The notes under the pieces were generated by a model. That model was not told the DNA's origin, did no database searches, and worked only from the letters and a program-made list of their open reading frames with translations. From assembly GCA_900316295.1 (NCBI GenBank), contig ONCJ01000006.1, positions 1 through 64,000 of the forward strand: 64,000 bases of DNA, given 5' to 3'. Shown piece after piece: positions 33,878 to 41,031 of this stretch. Position numbers and translations under genes: made by a program. How positions within the stretch are numbered: position 1 is the first letter of the stretch; every line of letters starts with the position of its first letter. Origin of the DNA: an uncultured Prevotella sp. Its GTDB lineage: Bacteria; Bacteroidota; Bacteroidia; Bacteroidales; Bacteroidaceae.

Positions 33878-36628
33878 ATGGCAAAGAAATCGCAGCTTGG
33901 CTACAAGGACATTGAAGAACGTCTTCAGGCTTTAAAGAACAAGTCTTTGTTTGCCGACGATATTGGCTACAAGCTATTGTATGCCTTTGGCAAGAGTGAG
34001 AAAGATATTTCACGCTACAAGGAAGGTAAGGGAGTCCTGAAGACTTTCGACGGACTTCTGATTAAGGGGTTGTTGTGCTATCGTGGCACTACGACTGCCC
34101 GTCTTACCGACGAACTGGAACGTCTGAAGCATGATGTTCAGGTACTGAAAGCCGCACCTTTGATTATAGCCGTCAGCGATGGCAAAACCATTCTGGCTTT
34201 CGACCTAAAGGAGAAAGAAACCTACGAGAATCAACTGGATCGCTTGTATTGTGACTTTGCCTTCTTCTATCCGCTGATGGGTGTGATGCGGGTACACAAT
34301 ATTGAGGAGAGCCCGGCTGACGTGAAGGCAGCCGAGAAGTTGGCAAAGCTACACGATGAGTTGCGGGCCTACAACGAGTTCAGAAGTAACGACGACCTGC
34401 ACGACCTCAACATCTTCATCACCCGCCTGCTCTTCTGCTTCTTTGCCGAAGACACGGGCATCTTTGAGGAGAACCTTTTCACAAGCAGCATCATCCGATA
34501 TACCAAGGAAGACGGTTCCGACCTGTCACAATATCTTGATGAGTCGTTCAATGTGATGGATGTCTCGCTTCGTTCTCGTGACGTTCCGAGTATTGTGAAG
34601 CAGTTCCCATACGTCAACGGCGGACTCTTCTCGAAACACATCCAGATTCCGAAGATGGGACAGAAGGCTCGCAAGATTATCATCGAGTGTGGCGAATTGG
34701 ATTGGAAAGACATCAATCCCGACATCTTCGGCTCTATGATTCAGGCTGTAGTCAACCCCGAAGAGCGAGCCTCTCAGGGCATGCACTATACCTCTGTGCC
34801 TAACATCATGAAGGTGATCAATCCGCTGTTCTTGGATGAGCTGCGTGGCGAGTACAACAAACTGAATGAATTCTATGAGCAAAAGCTCCAGATGAAGAAC
34901 ATTGGAGCACTCTCTCAAAAACAATTCTACGACGAACTGAAACCCATCATTAAAAAAGGCGATGCATTGTTGAAGCGTATGAGCCGCATGAAGTTCTTCG
35001 ACCCAGCCTGCGGTAGTGGCAACTTCCTCATCATCACCTACAAGAGTCTGCGCTTCTTGGAAATGGATATTCTCTCGCTTCAACGCAAGTGTACGCCAGA
35101 GGGTGAAATTCTGTTTGTCGATAATAGCGTCATCACGCTCAATCAGTTCTATGGCATCGAGTTGCTCGACTTCCCCCACGAGGTGGCTATGCTTTCCCTT
35201 TGGCTCGCCGAACATCAGATGAATACTAAACTCAACGAAAACTTTGGAGTTAATACTAAAGCCCTGCCTTTGAAGAACATCACCCAAATTGTCTGTGGCA
35301 ATGCCTGCCGAATTGACTGGAACGAGGTATGTCCTCATACCAAAGAGGAAGAGGTGTTTGTGTTTGGCAATCCTCCGTATTTGGGGGCAAGATTGCAAGA
35401 AGAGATTCATAAAAGAGATATGCAGAAAGCGATGGGAGATAAAATTGCTTTTAACAATCTTGATTATATCTCAACTTGGTTTTATTGTGGGAGCAATTAT
35501 ATTAATGGAAGTAAAGCGAGGTTAGCCTTTGTAACAACCAATTCTATTTGTCAAGGCGAACAGGTTTCTCTTTTATGGCCTTATATTTTGGAGAATGGTA
35601 TTGATATCCTATTTGCATATCATTCTTTCAAATGGTCAAACAATGCAAAATATAATGCTGGTGTAACATGTGTTATTATTGGATTAGGGATGGCAACTTC
35701 ATCACCTAAATACTTATATGATGGAACTAGCAAGGCATCAGTAAGCAATATCAATCCCTATCTTGCAGGAGGCTCTTCAAAGATAGTAGAAAAGCAAAGT
35801 AACTCAATATCAGGTTTCCCAAATATGTCATTTGGGAGTATGCCCAATGATGGAGGACATTTATTGTTAGAAGAATATGAAAAGGAGAAACTGCTGAATG
35901 AAGATATTCGTACAAGAGAACTCATTCATCCTTTGCTTGGAGCACAAGAATTTATTCGTGGAGAGAAAAGGTATTGCCTATGGATTACGGACAGTCAACT
36001 TCCTGTTGCCTTATCAATACCTGCTGTTGCTGAAAGAATAAGAAAATGTAAAGAGGTAAGGGCATTAAGTAAAAGAGATAGTACATGTGCTCTTGCGAAT
36101 GTTCCTCATCAATTTGGAGAGATTAGATACAAGAATAGTAATTGTATAATTGTTCCAGGTGTTTCTTCAGAAAATAGGTATTACATTCCTATGGGATATT
36201 TGGATAAAGGCACGGTGATAACGAATTCCGCTTTTGCTGTTTACGATGCTCCGACATGGCTCTTTGGTATCTTAACCTCAGCTTTGCACATGGTATGGGT
36301 AAAAACAGTTGGTGGCAAATTAGAAACTCGTTATCGCTATTCTGCCCAACTCTGCTACAACACCTTCCCCTTCCCCAAAATCTCCTCAGAGAAGAAAGCA
36401 GAGATAGAAGAAGCGGCGGAGAATGTATTAGTTACTCGTGAGTTCTACCCGGAAAAGACTTTGGCTGAATTGTACGACCCCGACAAGATGCCACAGGACT
36501 TGCGCGAAGCTCACGCCCAACTGGATGATATCGTGGAGAGTTGCTATCCTGGTTACCCCTTCGCCAACGATGAAGCCCGACTGGAATGCCTGTTTAAGTT
36601 ATACGAAAAGATGACCTCAAAAAAATAA
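33878..36628 (+). CDS. MmeI-family DNA methyltransferase (type IIL-like) with degenerate nuclease motif
   Basis: This 916-residue protein starts at the ATG 8 nt after the leader hairpin. The N-terminal helical/nuclease-like region contains YKLLYAFGKSEKDISRYKEG and DGLLIKGLLCYRG (D58, C67, R69) where MmeI relatives have a D...ExK site. A helical spacer (LHDLNIFITRLLFCFFAEDTGIFEENLF) follows. The adenine-methyltransferase core has motif I FFDPACGSGNFL near 374 and motif IV GNPPYLG near 496, then a target-recognition region at about 505-820 and the family C-terminus (LYDPDKMPQDLREAHAQLDDIVESCYPGYPF). Loss of ExK suggests methylation only, with cleavage by partner genes. The recognition region is markedly AT-richer than its flanks. 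Confidence 0.88.
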   Translation: MAKKSQLGYKDIEERLQALKNKSLFADDIGYKLLYAFGKSEKDISRYKEGKGVLKTFDGLLIKGLLCYRGTTTARLTDELERLKHDVQVLKAAPLIIAVSDGKTILAFDLKEKETYENQLDRLYCDFAFFYPLMGVMRVHNIEESPADVKAAEKLAKLHDELRAYNEFRSNDDLHDLNIFITRLLFCFFAEDTGIFEENLFTSSIIRYTKEDGSDLSQYLDESFNVMDVSLRSRDVPSIVKQFPYVNGGLFSKHIQIPKMGQKARKIIIECGELDWKDINPDIFGSMIQAVVNPEERASQGMHYTSVPNIMKVINPLFLDELRGEYNKLNEFYEQKLQMKNIGALSQKQFYDELKPIIKKGDALLKRMSRMKFFDPACGSGNFLIITYKSLRFLEMDILSLQRKCTPEGEILFVDNSVITLNQFYGIELLDFPHEVAMLSLWLAEHQMNTKLNENFGVNTKALPLKNITQIVCGNACRIDWNEVCPHTKEEEVFVFGNPPYLGARLQEEIHKRDMQKAMGDKIAFNNLDYISTWFYCGSNYINGSKARLAFVTTNSICQGEQVSLLWPYILENGIDILFAYHSFKWSNNAKYNAGVTCVIIGLGMATSSPKYLYDGTSKASVSNINPYLAGGSSKIVEKQSNSISGFPNMSFGSMPNDGGHLLLEEYEKEKLLNEDIRTRELIHPLLGAQEFIRGEKRYCLWITDSQLPVALSIPAVAERIRKCKEVRALSKRDSTCALANVPHQFGEIRYKNSNCIIVPGVSSENRYYIPMGYLDKGTVITNSAFAVYDAPTWLFGILTSALHMVWVKTVGGKLETRYRYSAQLCYNTFPFPKISSEKKAEIEEAAENVLVTREFYPEKTLAELYDPDKMPQDLREAHAQLDDIVESCYPGYPFANDEARLECLFKLYEKMTSKK

Positions 36629-36632
36629 TATC

Positions 36633-38648
36633 ATGGAACAGCATAGCAACAACATCGTAGATATACGCTACCAACAAACGGGATGTGCAAGTGCCACCAA
36701 CGAACTTGGTATGCGAGAGATGCAGGCTAAGGCATACGAAGTTAGGGATAAACGGTTTCTGCTAATCAAGGCTCCGCCAGCATCGGGCAAGAGCAGGGCG
36801 CTGATGTTTATCGCGTTGGACAAGTTAGAACACCAAGGACTGAAGCGTGTGGTAGTGGCGGTACCGGAAAAGAGTATCGGACGTTCGTTTCAGAACACAA
36901 ACCTTACGAACAACGGGTTCTTTGCCGACTGGAAGGTGGCACCTTACTTCAACCTGACGGATGTGAAGAACGAGAAGGACAAGAAAGGGCGCTTCATAGA
37001 ATTCTTCCAACAAGACAGGGCGAGAATTCTGGTGTGTGCTCATGCTACACTTCGCAACGGAATGAAGGAAATCTCAGACGAATGCTTCAACGATACGTTA
37101 CTGGCAATAGACGAGTTTCATCATACCAGCGCCGACGCTAACTCAAACTTGGGTGATGTGGTAAGACGTGTGATGAACAACTCAACGGGACACATCGTAG
37201 CTATGACGGGCAGTTACTTCAGAGGCGACGGAATACCTGTCCTGAGGGTGGAGGACGAAGCAAGATTCTATCCTGTAACCTATAACTACTATGAGCAACT
37301 GAATGGCTACAAGTATCTGAAGAACCTTGTGCTGGGCTACCATTTCTATCATGGCTCGTACCTGGATCATATCCATGAAGTATTAGACACAACGAAAAAG
37401 ACTATCATACATATACCAAGTGTAAACGCAAGAGCATCAACGGGACTGGGAAAATATACCGAGACGGACGAAATCATGAAAGTTATTGGAACCTTTGAAT
37501 ATAAGGATTATAATACGGGTATCTATCATGTGAGAACGGCTGATGGGCGATTGCTGAAGGTTGCAGACTTGGTAGAGGACGACCAGAAGGAGCGCAATAT
37601 GGTACAGGGTTATCTGCAAGGAATAAGACACCGTGAAGATATGGACATTATCATTGCCTTGGGTACAGCCAAGGAGGGATTCGACTGGCAATGGTGCGAG
37701 GTGTGCCTGACAATTGGTGTCAGAGGTTCGCTGACGGAGGTTATCCAGATTATAGGTAGATGTACCCGTGATTGTGAAGGGAAGGAAACGGCAAGGTTTA
37801 CCAATATGATTGCGATGCCTGAAGCTGAACAGGGTGACGTGAAAGTGGCTGTCAACGACTTTCTGAAAGCCATTACCGCGTCGTTGCTGATGGAACAGGT
37901 AATGGCACCAAGTTGGAGATTCAAGACTACCGCTGACCCTGCGGATGAAGAAAAGAAAAATGGACGGACGCTGATAGTGGAAGGACTGAAACCTTTGTCG
38001 AGTGAGAAGACCAAACTCATCGTTCAAGAACAATTGGATGACCTGAAGGCTGCCATCCTGCAAGATGAGACGGTGGTGAAAGCCATCAGCGGTTCTACAA
38101 CGGCTGAAATGATTACGCAACATCTGGTACCGAAAGTAATCCGCGAACGCTATCCTGACTTGTCGGACGAAGAGGTGGAGGAGGTGCGCCAGAGGGTGTT
38201 GCTCGATACGGTTATCAAAGGCAACGACATCGTTGACGAACATGGGAACCCTGTAGATACTACCCATGATGATGACGAACAGGAGAGCGAAGGCAATAGG
38301 TTGATTAAAATTGCCAACCGATTTATCAATATCGACAAACTGAGTATCAATCTGATTGATAGCATCAATCCGTTCCAAAGAGCCTATGAGGTGTTATCGA
38401 AGTCGGTTGATGCGCCAACATTGAAAATCATTCAAGACACGATTGCCGAACAGAAGTTTGACCTGACGCTGGAGCAAGCAATCAGCATATTCAAAGGACC
38501 GCTGAAACAATATGTAGCAGAACACAACGGAGAGGTGCCAGACATGAGTAATCCTGACCCGAAAGTGAAGGAGATGGCTGCTGCCTTACAGATGATTAAG
38601 AACCTGAAGGCAAGGAAGATGGCAGGATTGGAATATGAGGGGAGTTGA
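36633..38648 (+). CDS. SF2 DEAD/DEAH-box helicase of the island
   Basis: This 671-residue helicase has Walker A LIKAPPASGKSRALM near 45-58 and motif II LAIDEFHH near 160. Motif III is AMTGSYFRG, IIALGTAKEGFDW is near 345, and motif VI is EVIQIIGRCTRDC near 370. The C-terminal 250 residues are helical and of unknown fold. The arrangement is like the translocases of type III/ISP and other restriction systems. It starts 4 bp after the methyltransferase stop, indicating translational coupling. Its stop codon lies in a heptamer array. It probably provides DNA translocation for the system. Confidence 0.88.
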   Translation: MEQHSNNIVDIRYQQTGCASATNELGMREMQAKAYEVRDKRFLLIKAPPASGKSRALMFIALDKLEHQGLKRVVVAVPEKSIGRSFQNTNLTNNGFFADWKVAPYFNLTDVKNEKDKKGRFIEFFQQDRARILVCAHATLRNGMKEISDECFNDTLLAIDEFHHTSADANSNLGDVVRRVMNNSTGHIVAMTGSYFRGDGIPVLRVEDEARFYPVTYNYYEQLNGYKYLKNLVLGYHFYHGSYLDHIHEVLDTTKKTIIHIPSVNARASTGLGKYTETDEIMKVIGTFEYKDYNTGIYHVRTADGRLLKVADLVEDDQKERNMVQGYLQGIRHREDMDIIIALGTAKEGFDWQWCEVCLTIGVRGSLTEVIQIIGRCTRDCEGKETARFTNMIAMPEAEQGDVKVAVNDFLKAITASLLMEQVMAPSWRFKTTADPADEEKKNGRTLIVEGLKPLSSEKTKLIVQEQLDDLKAAILQDETVVKAISGSTTAEMITQHLVPKVIRERYPDLSDEEVEEVRQRVLLDTVIKGNDIVDEHGNPVDTTHDDDEQESEGNRLIKIANRFINIDKLSINLIDSINPFQRAYEVLSKSVDAPTLKIIQDTIAEQKFDLTLEQAISIFKGPLKQYVAEHNGEVPDMSNPDPKVKEMAAALQMIKNLKARKMAGLEYEGS

Positions 38649-38681
38649 TAATGGATAAAGGATAATTGACAATTGATAAAG
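38646..38681. repeat. Heptamer array (GATAAAG/GATAATT units) inside the defence operon
   Basis: GATA or GACA recurs at 38647, 38654, 38661, 38668 and 38675, exactly every 7 bp. The helicase stop codon TGA is its first part, and the next ATG is 3 bp after it. Confidence 0.88.
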
Positions 38682-38683
38682 AG

Positions 38684-38908
38684 ATGAAGTGGCCTAAAGA
38701 ATTATTAGAATTGTTTGATGACCCGTTGTTGGATGGTGTCCGCCCGAAAGTGTCTGCACCAACGGCAGATGACAGACTGAATAAGAAGTTGGCTGAAGTA
38801 CAGGCATGGATATCTGCTCATGGACGCGAACCAAAACATGATGGTGATTTAAAGGAGAAAATGATGTGCGCAGCTATGACGGCACTGAAGAATAAAAACC
38901 TGATGTGA
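38684..38908 (+). CDS. Small protein, N-terminal part of a split GIY-YIG (T5orf172) protein
   Basis: This 74-residue protein starts MKWPKELLELFDDPLLDGV, followed by TADDRLNKKLAEVQAWISAHGREPKHDGDLKEKMM. The pattern DPLLD...T.DERL...F.EI..F....GREP is what I recall from the N-terminus of full-length T5orf172-type GIY-YIG proteins next to such helicases. It overlaps the next gene by 4 bp if that starts at GTG 38905. It is therefore either a separate subunit or the product of a frameshift that split one gene. The ATG at 38684 is preferred over the TTG at 38666, which lies inside the heptamer array. Confidence 0.65.
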   Translation: MKWPKELLELFDDPLLDGVRPKVSAPTADDRLNKKLAEVQAWISAHGREPKHDGDLKEKMMCAAMTALKNKNLM

Positions 38909-38910
38909 AA

Positions 38911-39816
38911 ATGATGGATATTAAGAAGGAACTGGAAAATATCTTTAACGATCCGTTGCTGGACATATCAGACAAGGAAGCAGAACTGTTTAGTTTTCCT
39001 GATGATATGAAGAAAGCTATGGCTGGAAAGAACAAGGCTGACTATGTGGCACAACGTAAAGTGTGTGCAGACTTTGGTATGTATCGCCCTTTGTTCCATA
39101 AGGTACATCAAGAACTGAAACAAGGAAAGAGAAGTCTTGTCCGCATATCGAAAACGATTAACCTTCAGGTTGGGCATTACTATGTAATAGATGGTCAGTT
39201 GCTATTGTTAGAAAGTATTCTTGACAGGCGTACCAGCAGTAACTTCCTGCCTGATGGTAGAACCCGTTGCATCTATGAGAATGGGACTGAGTCTGACATC
39301 TTGCTACAAACTCTCAGAAAGAGTGTTGTTGGTAACGGATTCGCTGTAACAGAGCTTGAAGAAGAGAGTGAGAGCAAATTCTTTACCCAAAGTGACATAA
39401 CAGATGAGGATAAGGCAACAGGCTATATCTATGTCTTGAGTTCGCTGTCGAAAGACCCTGCAATAAGCAACCAACAGAACTTGTATAAGATAGGGTTCTC
39501 TACAAATACCGTTGAAGAACGAATTGCGAATGCCGAACATGAGCCGACATATCTGATGGCTCCAGTTAAAATAGTCGCAACATACAGGGTTGTCAATCTG
39601 CATTCGCAGAAGTTTGAGAACCTAATTCATCAATTCTTGAAAGCAGTTCAGTTTCATGTAACTGTGACAGACGACAATGGGGAGTTGCATGAACCTAAAG
39701 AATGGTTCGTGGTTCCAATACATATCATTAATTCTATTATTGAAAAGACAATGAATGGTTCAATTATTCATTATACTTACAATCCTGATTTGCAATGTCT
39801 GGAATATAGGCGTTAA
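38911..39816 (+). CDS. GIY-YIG nuclease (T5orf172 type)
   Basis: This 301-residue protein begins with a second copy of the motif (KELENIFNDPLLD). A domain with CADFGMYRPLFHKVHQELKQGKRSLVRI and RCIYENGTESDILLQTLRK follows. The GIY-YIG-type nuclease core starts GYIYVLSSLSKDP near 171 and continues NLYKIGFSTNTVEERIANAEHEPTYL, with Arg in VEERI and a downstream Glu/Lys-rich strand EPKEWFVVP. It is the last gene of the operon and the best candidate for the cleaving subunit, since the methyltransferase seems nuclease-dead. An alternative GTG start at 38905 overlaps the previous stop. Confidence 0.8.
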   Translation: MMDIKKELENIFNDPLLDISDKEAELFSFPDDMKKAMAGKNKADYVAQRKVCADFGMYRPLFHKVHQELKQGKRSLVRISKTINLQVGHYYVIDGQLLLLESILDRRTSSNFLPDGRTRCIYENGTESDILLQTLRKSVVGNGFAVTELEEESESKFFTQSDITDEDKATGYIYVLSSLSKDPAISNQQNLYKIGFSTNTVEERIANAEHEPTYLMAPVKIVATYRVVNLHSQKFENLIHQFLKAVQFHVTVTDDNGELHEPKEWFVVPIHIINSIIEKTMNGSIIHYTYNPDLQCLEYRR

Positions 39817-39829
39817 TAAATAGATATAG

Positions 39830-39991
39830 GGCGATTTCCTTGTTGATGGACGATACACGATAGAAGTTGGCGGCAAGAGCAAGGAGGGTAAACAGATAGC
39901 AGGAATCGAGAATGCCTTCATTGCCACTGACAACATCGAATATGCTTACGGCAACAAAATCCCGCTATGGGCTTTCGGATTTCTTTATTAA
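39830..39991 (+). pseudogene. C-terminal remnant of an AAA+ ATPase
   Basis: The frame GDFLVDGRYTIEVGGKSKEG...IATDNIEYAYGNKIPLWAFGFLY matches the usual C-terminus of Bacteroidetes DUF4143-type/AAA ATP-binding proteins (FLVDGKYTFEVGGK...KIPLWLFGFLY as I recall it). In-frame stops at 39821 and 39827 precede it and no upstream part is present. It is a 54-codon decayed fragment, evidence of earlier gene turnover in the island. Confidence 0.7.
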
Positions 39992-40038
39992 TTCAACTTT
40001 CGGAAGCTCTGCTTCCTTAAGTGACACCCTTGCAAGGA

Positions 40039-40060
40039 GTTAAAGAAGCTAAAGAGAGCC
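40039..40060. repeat. 22-bp direct repeat, inner right copy
   Basis: This is identical to 33378-33399. The 39992-40236 stretch contains no gene, only repeats. Confidence 0.85.
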
Positions 40061-40101
40061 GGCAAAAAGCTATGGAACGGAACCCAAGGACTACACGGTT
40101 T

Positions 40102-40231
40102 CCTTGCAACCACGCCTTGGTTTTCTTGCAACCACGCCTTGGTTTTCTTGCAACCACGCCTTGGTTCTCTTGAAACCAAGGCGCGGTAATCAGATTACCA
40201 TAGTGGGGTAATCAGGTTACCAAAACGTGGT
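40102..40231. repeat. Triple 22-bp tandem repeat followed by GGTAATC palindromes
   Basis: Three tandem copies of a 22-bp unit (TTGCAACCACGCCTTGG plus TTTTC, about 40102-40170) are followed by an inverted partial copy AACCAAGGCG. Two palindromes then follow, GGTAATCAGATTACC and GGTAATCAGGTTACC (about 40186-40222). There are no spacers, so it is not CRISPR. It may be a protein-binding or element-end array. Confidence 0.8.
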
Positions 40232-40236
40232 AAATC

Positions 40237-40270
40237 AAAAACTGTTGCATCATGGGTGTCAACCCCTTTT
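40237..40270. repeat. 34-bp direct repeat, right copy (at hicB stop codon)
   Basis: This is a perfect copy of 33269-33302. Its last two bases form the hicB stop codon (TTA at 40269-40271 on the plus strand), so the junction is flush with hicB. Confidence 0.92.
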
Positions 40271-40610
40271 AGATAACAGCCTCTTCCACCTTTTCTTCCA
40301 AGGCTTTTTTGATATACGCATTGATAGACTGTCCTGCCTTTATTGCCAGCATAGCTATCTGTCGATGGATAGCAGGAGTAAGCCTTACGTTTAGCACTCC
40401 TGTATAACTTTTGTTTGGCTCTATACCTTCATCCTCACAATAGGCCAGATAATCATCTACAGCCTCATGAAAGGATTCTGTCAACTCCTTAACGCTCTCT
40501 CCCTCAAAGTTCACCAATCCGTTGATTCCTTCTATCTTTCCGAAGAAAACATGATCCTTGTCACTGTAGTTAACAGAGCCCAAATAGCCCTTGTAAGACA
40601 TTGTATTCAT
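40269..40610 (-). CDS. hicB: HicB-family antitoxin
   Basis: This 113-residue protein has an N-terminal partial RNase H-like fold (YKGYLGSVNYSDKDHVFFGKIEGINGLVNFEGESVKELTESFHEAVDDYLAYCEDEG). A C-terminal ribbon-helix-helix DNA-binding domain follows (GVLNVRLTPAIHRQIAMLAIKAGQSINAYIKKALEEKV). It neutralises HicA and represses the operon. It follows hicA by 16 bp. Its stop codon is built from the edge of the 34-bp direct repeat. Confidence 0.9.
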   Translation of the reverse strand: MNTMSYKGYLGSVNYSDKDHVFFGKIEGINGLVNFEGESVKELTESFHEAVDDYLAYCEDEGIEPNKSYTGVLNVRLTPAIHRQIAMLAIKAGQSINAYIKKALEEKVEEAVI

Positions 40611-40626
40611 ATTCTAATCCTCCTAT

Positions 40627-40884
40627 TTATTTTATAAGTCCTGCTTCACGTAATTCATTCATTACCTGTTTCATTGCATATTCTTTCACTATATTGCCAG
40701 GATGGGGTTTGTGCAACATAATAGGACGCTTGTCTCCATTTTTGAATATCAGTCTTGAGCCAGAAGTCCTTCCTTTATTGCCACGCACATAACCATAGCC
40801 TTCCAACAACCTTTGCATCTCATCAAAGGTAAAGTCAGACGGCATTTTTGCGAACCGCTCACGCAGCTTCTCCTTGGTTCCCAT
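40627..40884 (-). CDS. hicA: HicA-family mRNA interferase toxin
   Basis: The chosen ATG at 40884 gives 85 residues (MGTKEKLRERFAKMPSDFTFDEMQRLLEGYGY). It has a dsRBD-like fold with SGSRLIFKNGDKRPIMLHKPHPGN, where the His of HKPHP is the catalytic position. HicA cleaves mRNA when freed from HicB. An upstream TTG (40911) is rejected because it overlaps the -7 element. It is the first gene of hicAB, divergent from leuS. Confidence 0.88.
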   Translation of the reverse strand: MGTKEKLRERFAKMPSDFTFDEMQRLLEGYGYVRGNKGRTSGSRLIFKNGDKRPIMLHKPHPGNIVKEYAMKQVMNELREAGLIK

Positions 40885-40908
40885 ATCTTCTCTATTATAT
40901 TTAGACTG

Positions 40909-40940
40909 CAAATGTAACTATTATTTAGTTACGCTCCAAA
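40909..40940 (-). promoter_or_regulatory. hicAB promoter
   Basis: On the minus strand TTTG (40940-40937) and TACATTTG (40916-40909) are 20 bp apart, 25 bp before the hicA ATG. HicB autoregulation would act here. Confidence 0.65.
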
Positions 40941-40980
40941 TTATTCCTTATTTTTCCTTTACCAATAAAACGAAAATGCG

Positions 40981-40988
40981 TACCTTTG
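40981..40988 (+). promoter_or_regulatory. leuS promoter -7 element
   Basis: TACCTTTG is a perfect TAnnTTTG match, 43 bp before the leuS ATG. Confidence 0.5.
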
Positions 40989-41031
40989 CAGCGTTTAAGT
41001 GTATAGAAATCAAAAAATATAGATATATAAA

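Noticed and set aside
40102..40170. Three tandem 22-bp repeats as a CRISPR array
   Set aside because: The units are directly adjacent with no spacers, and no cas gene is in the window.
39988..40179. Minus-strand ORF of 63 codons across the tandem repeats
   Set aside because: Its protein only translates the repeat units and shows no family pattern.
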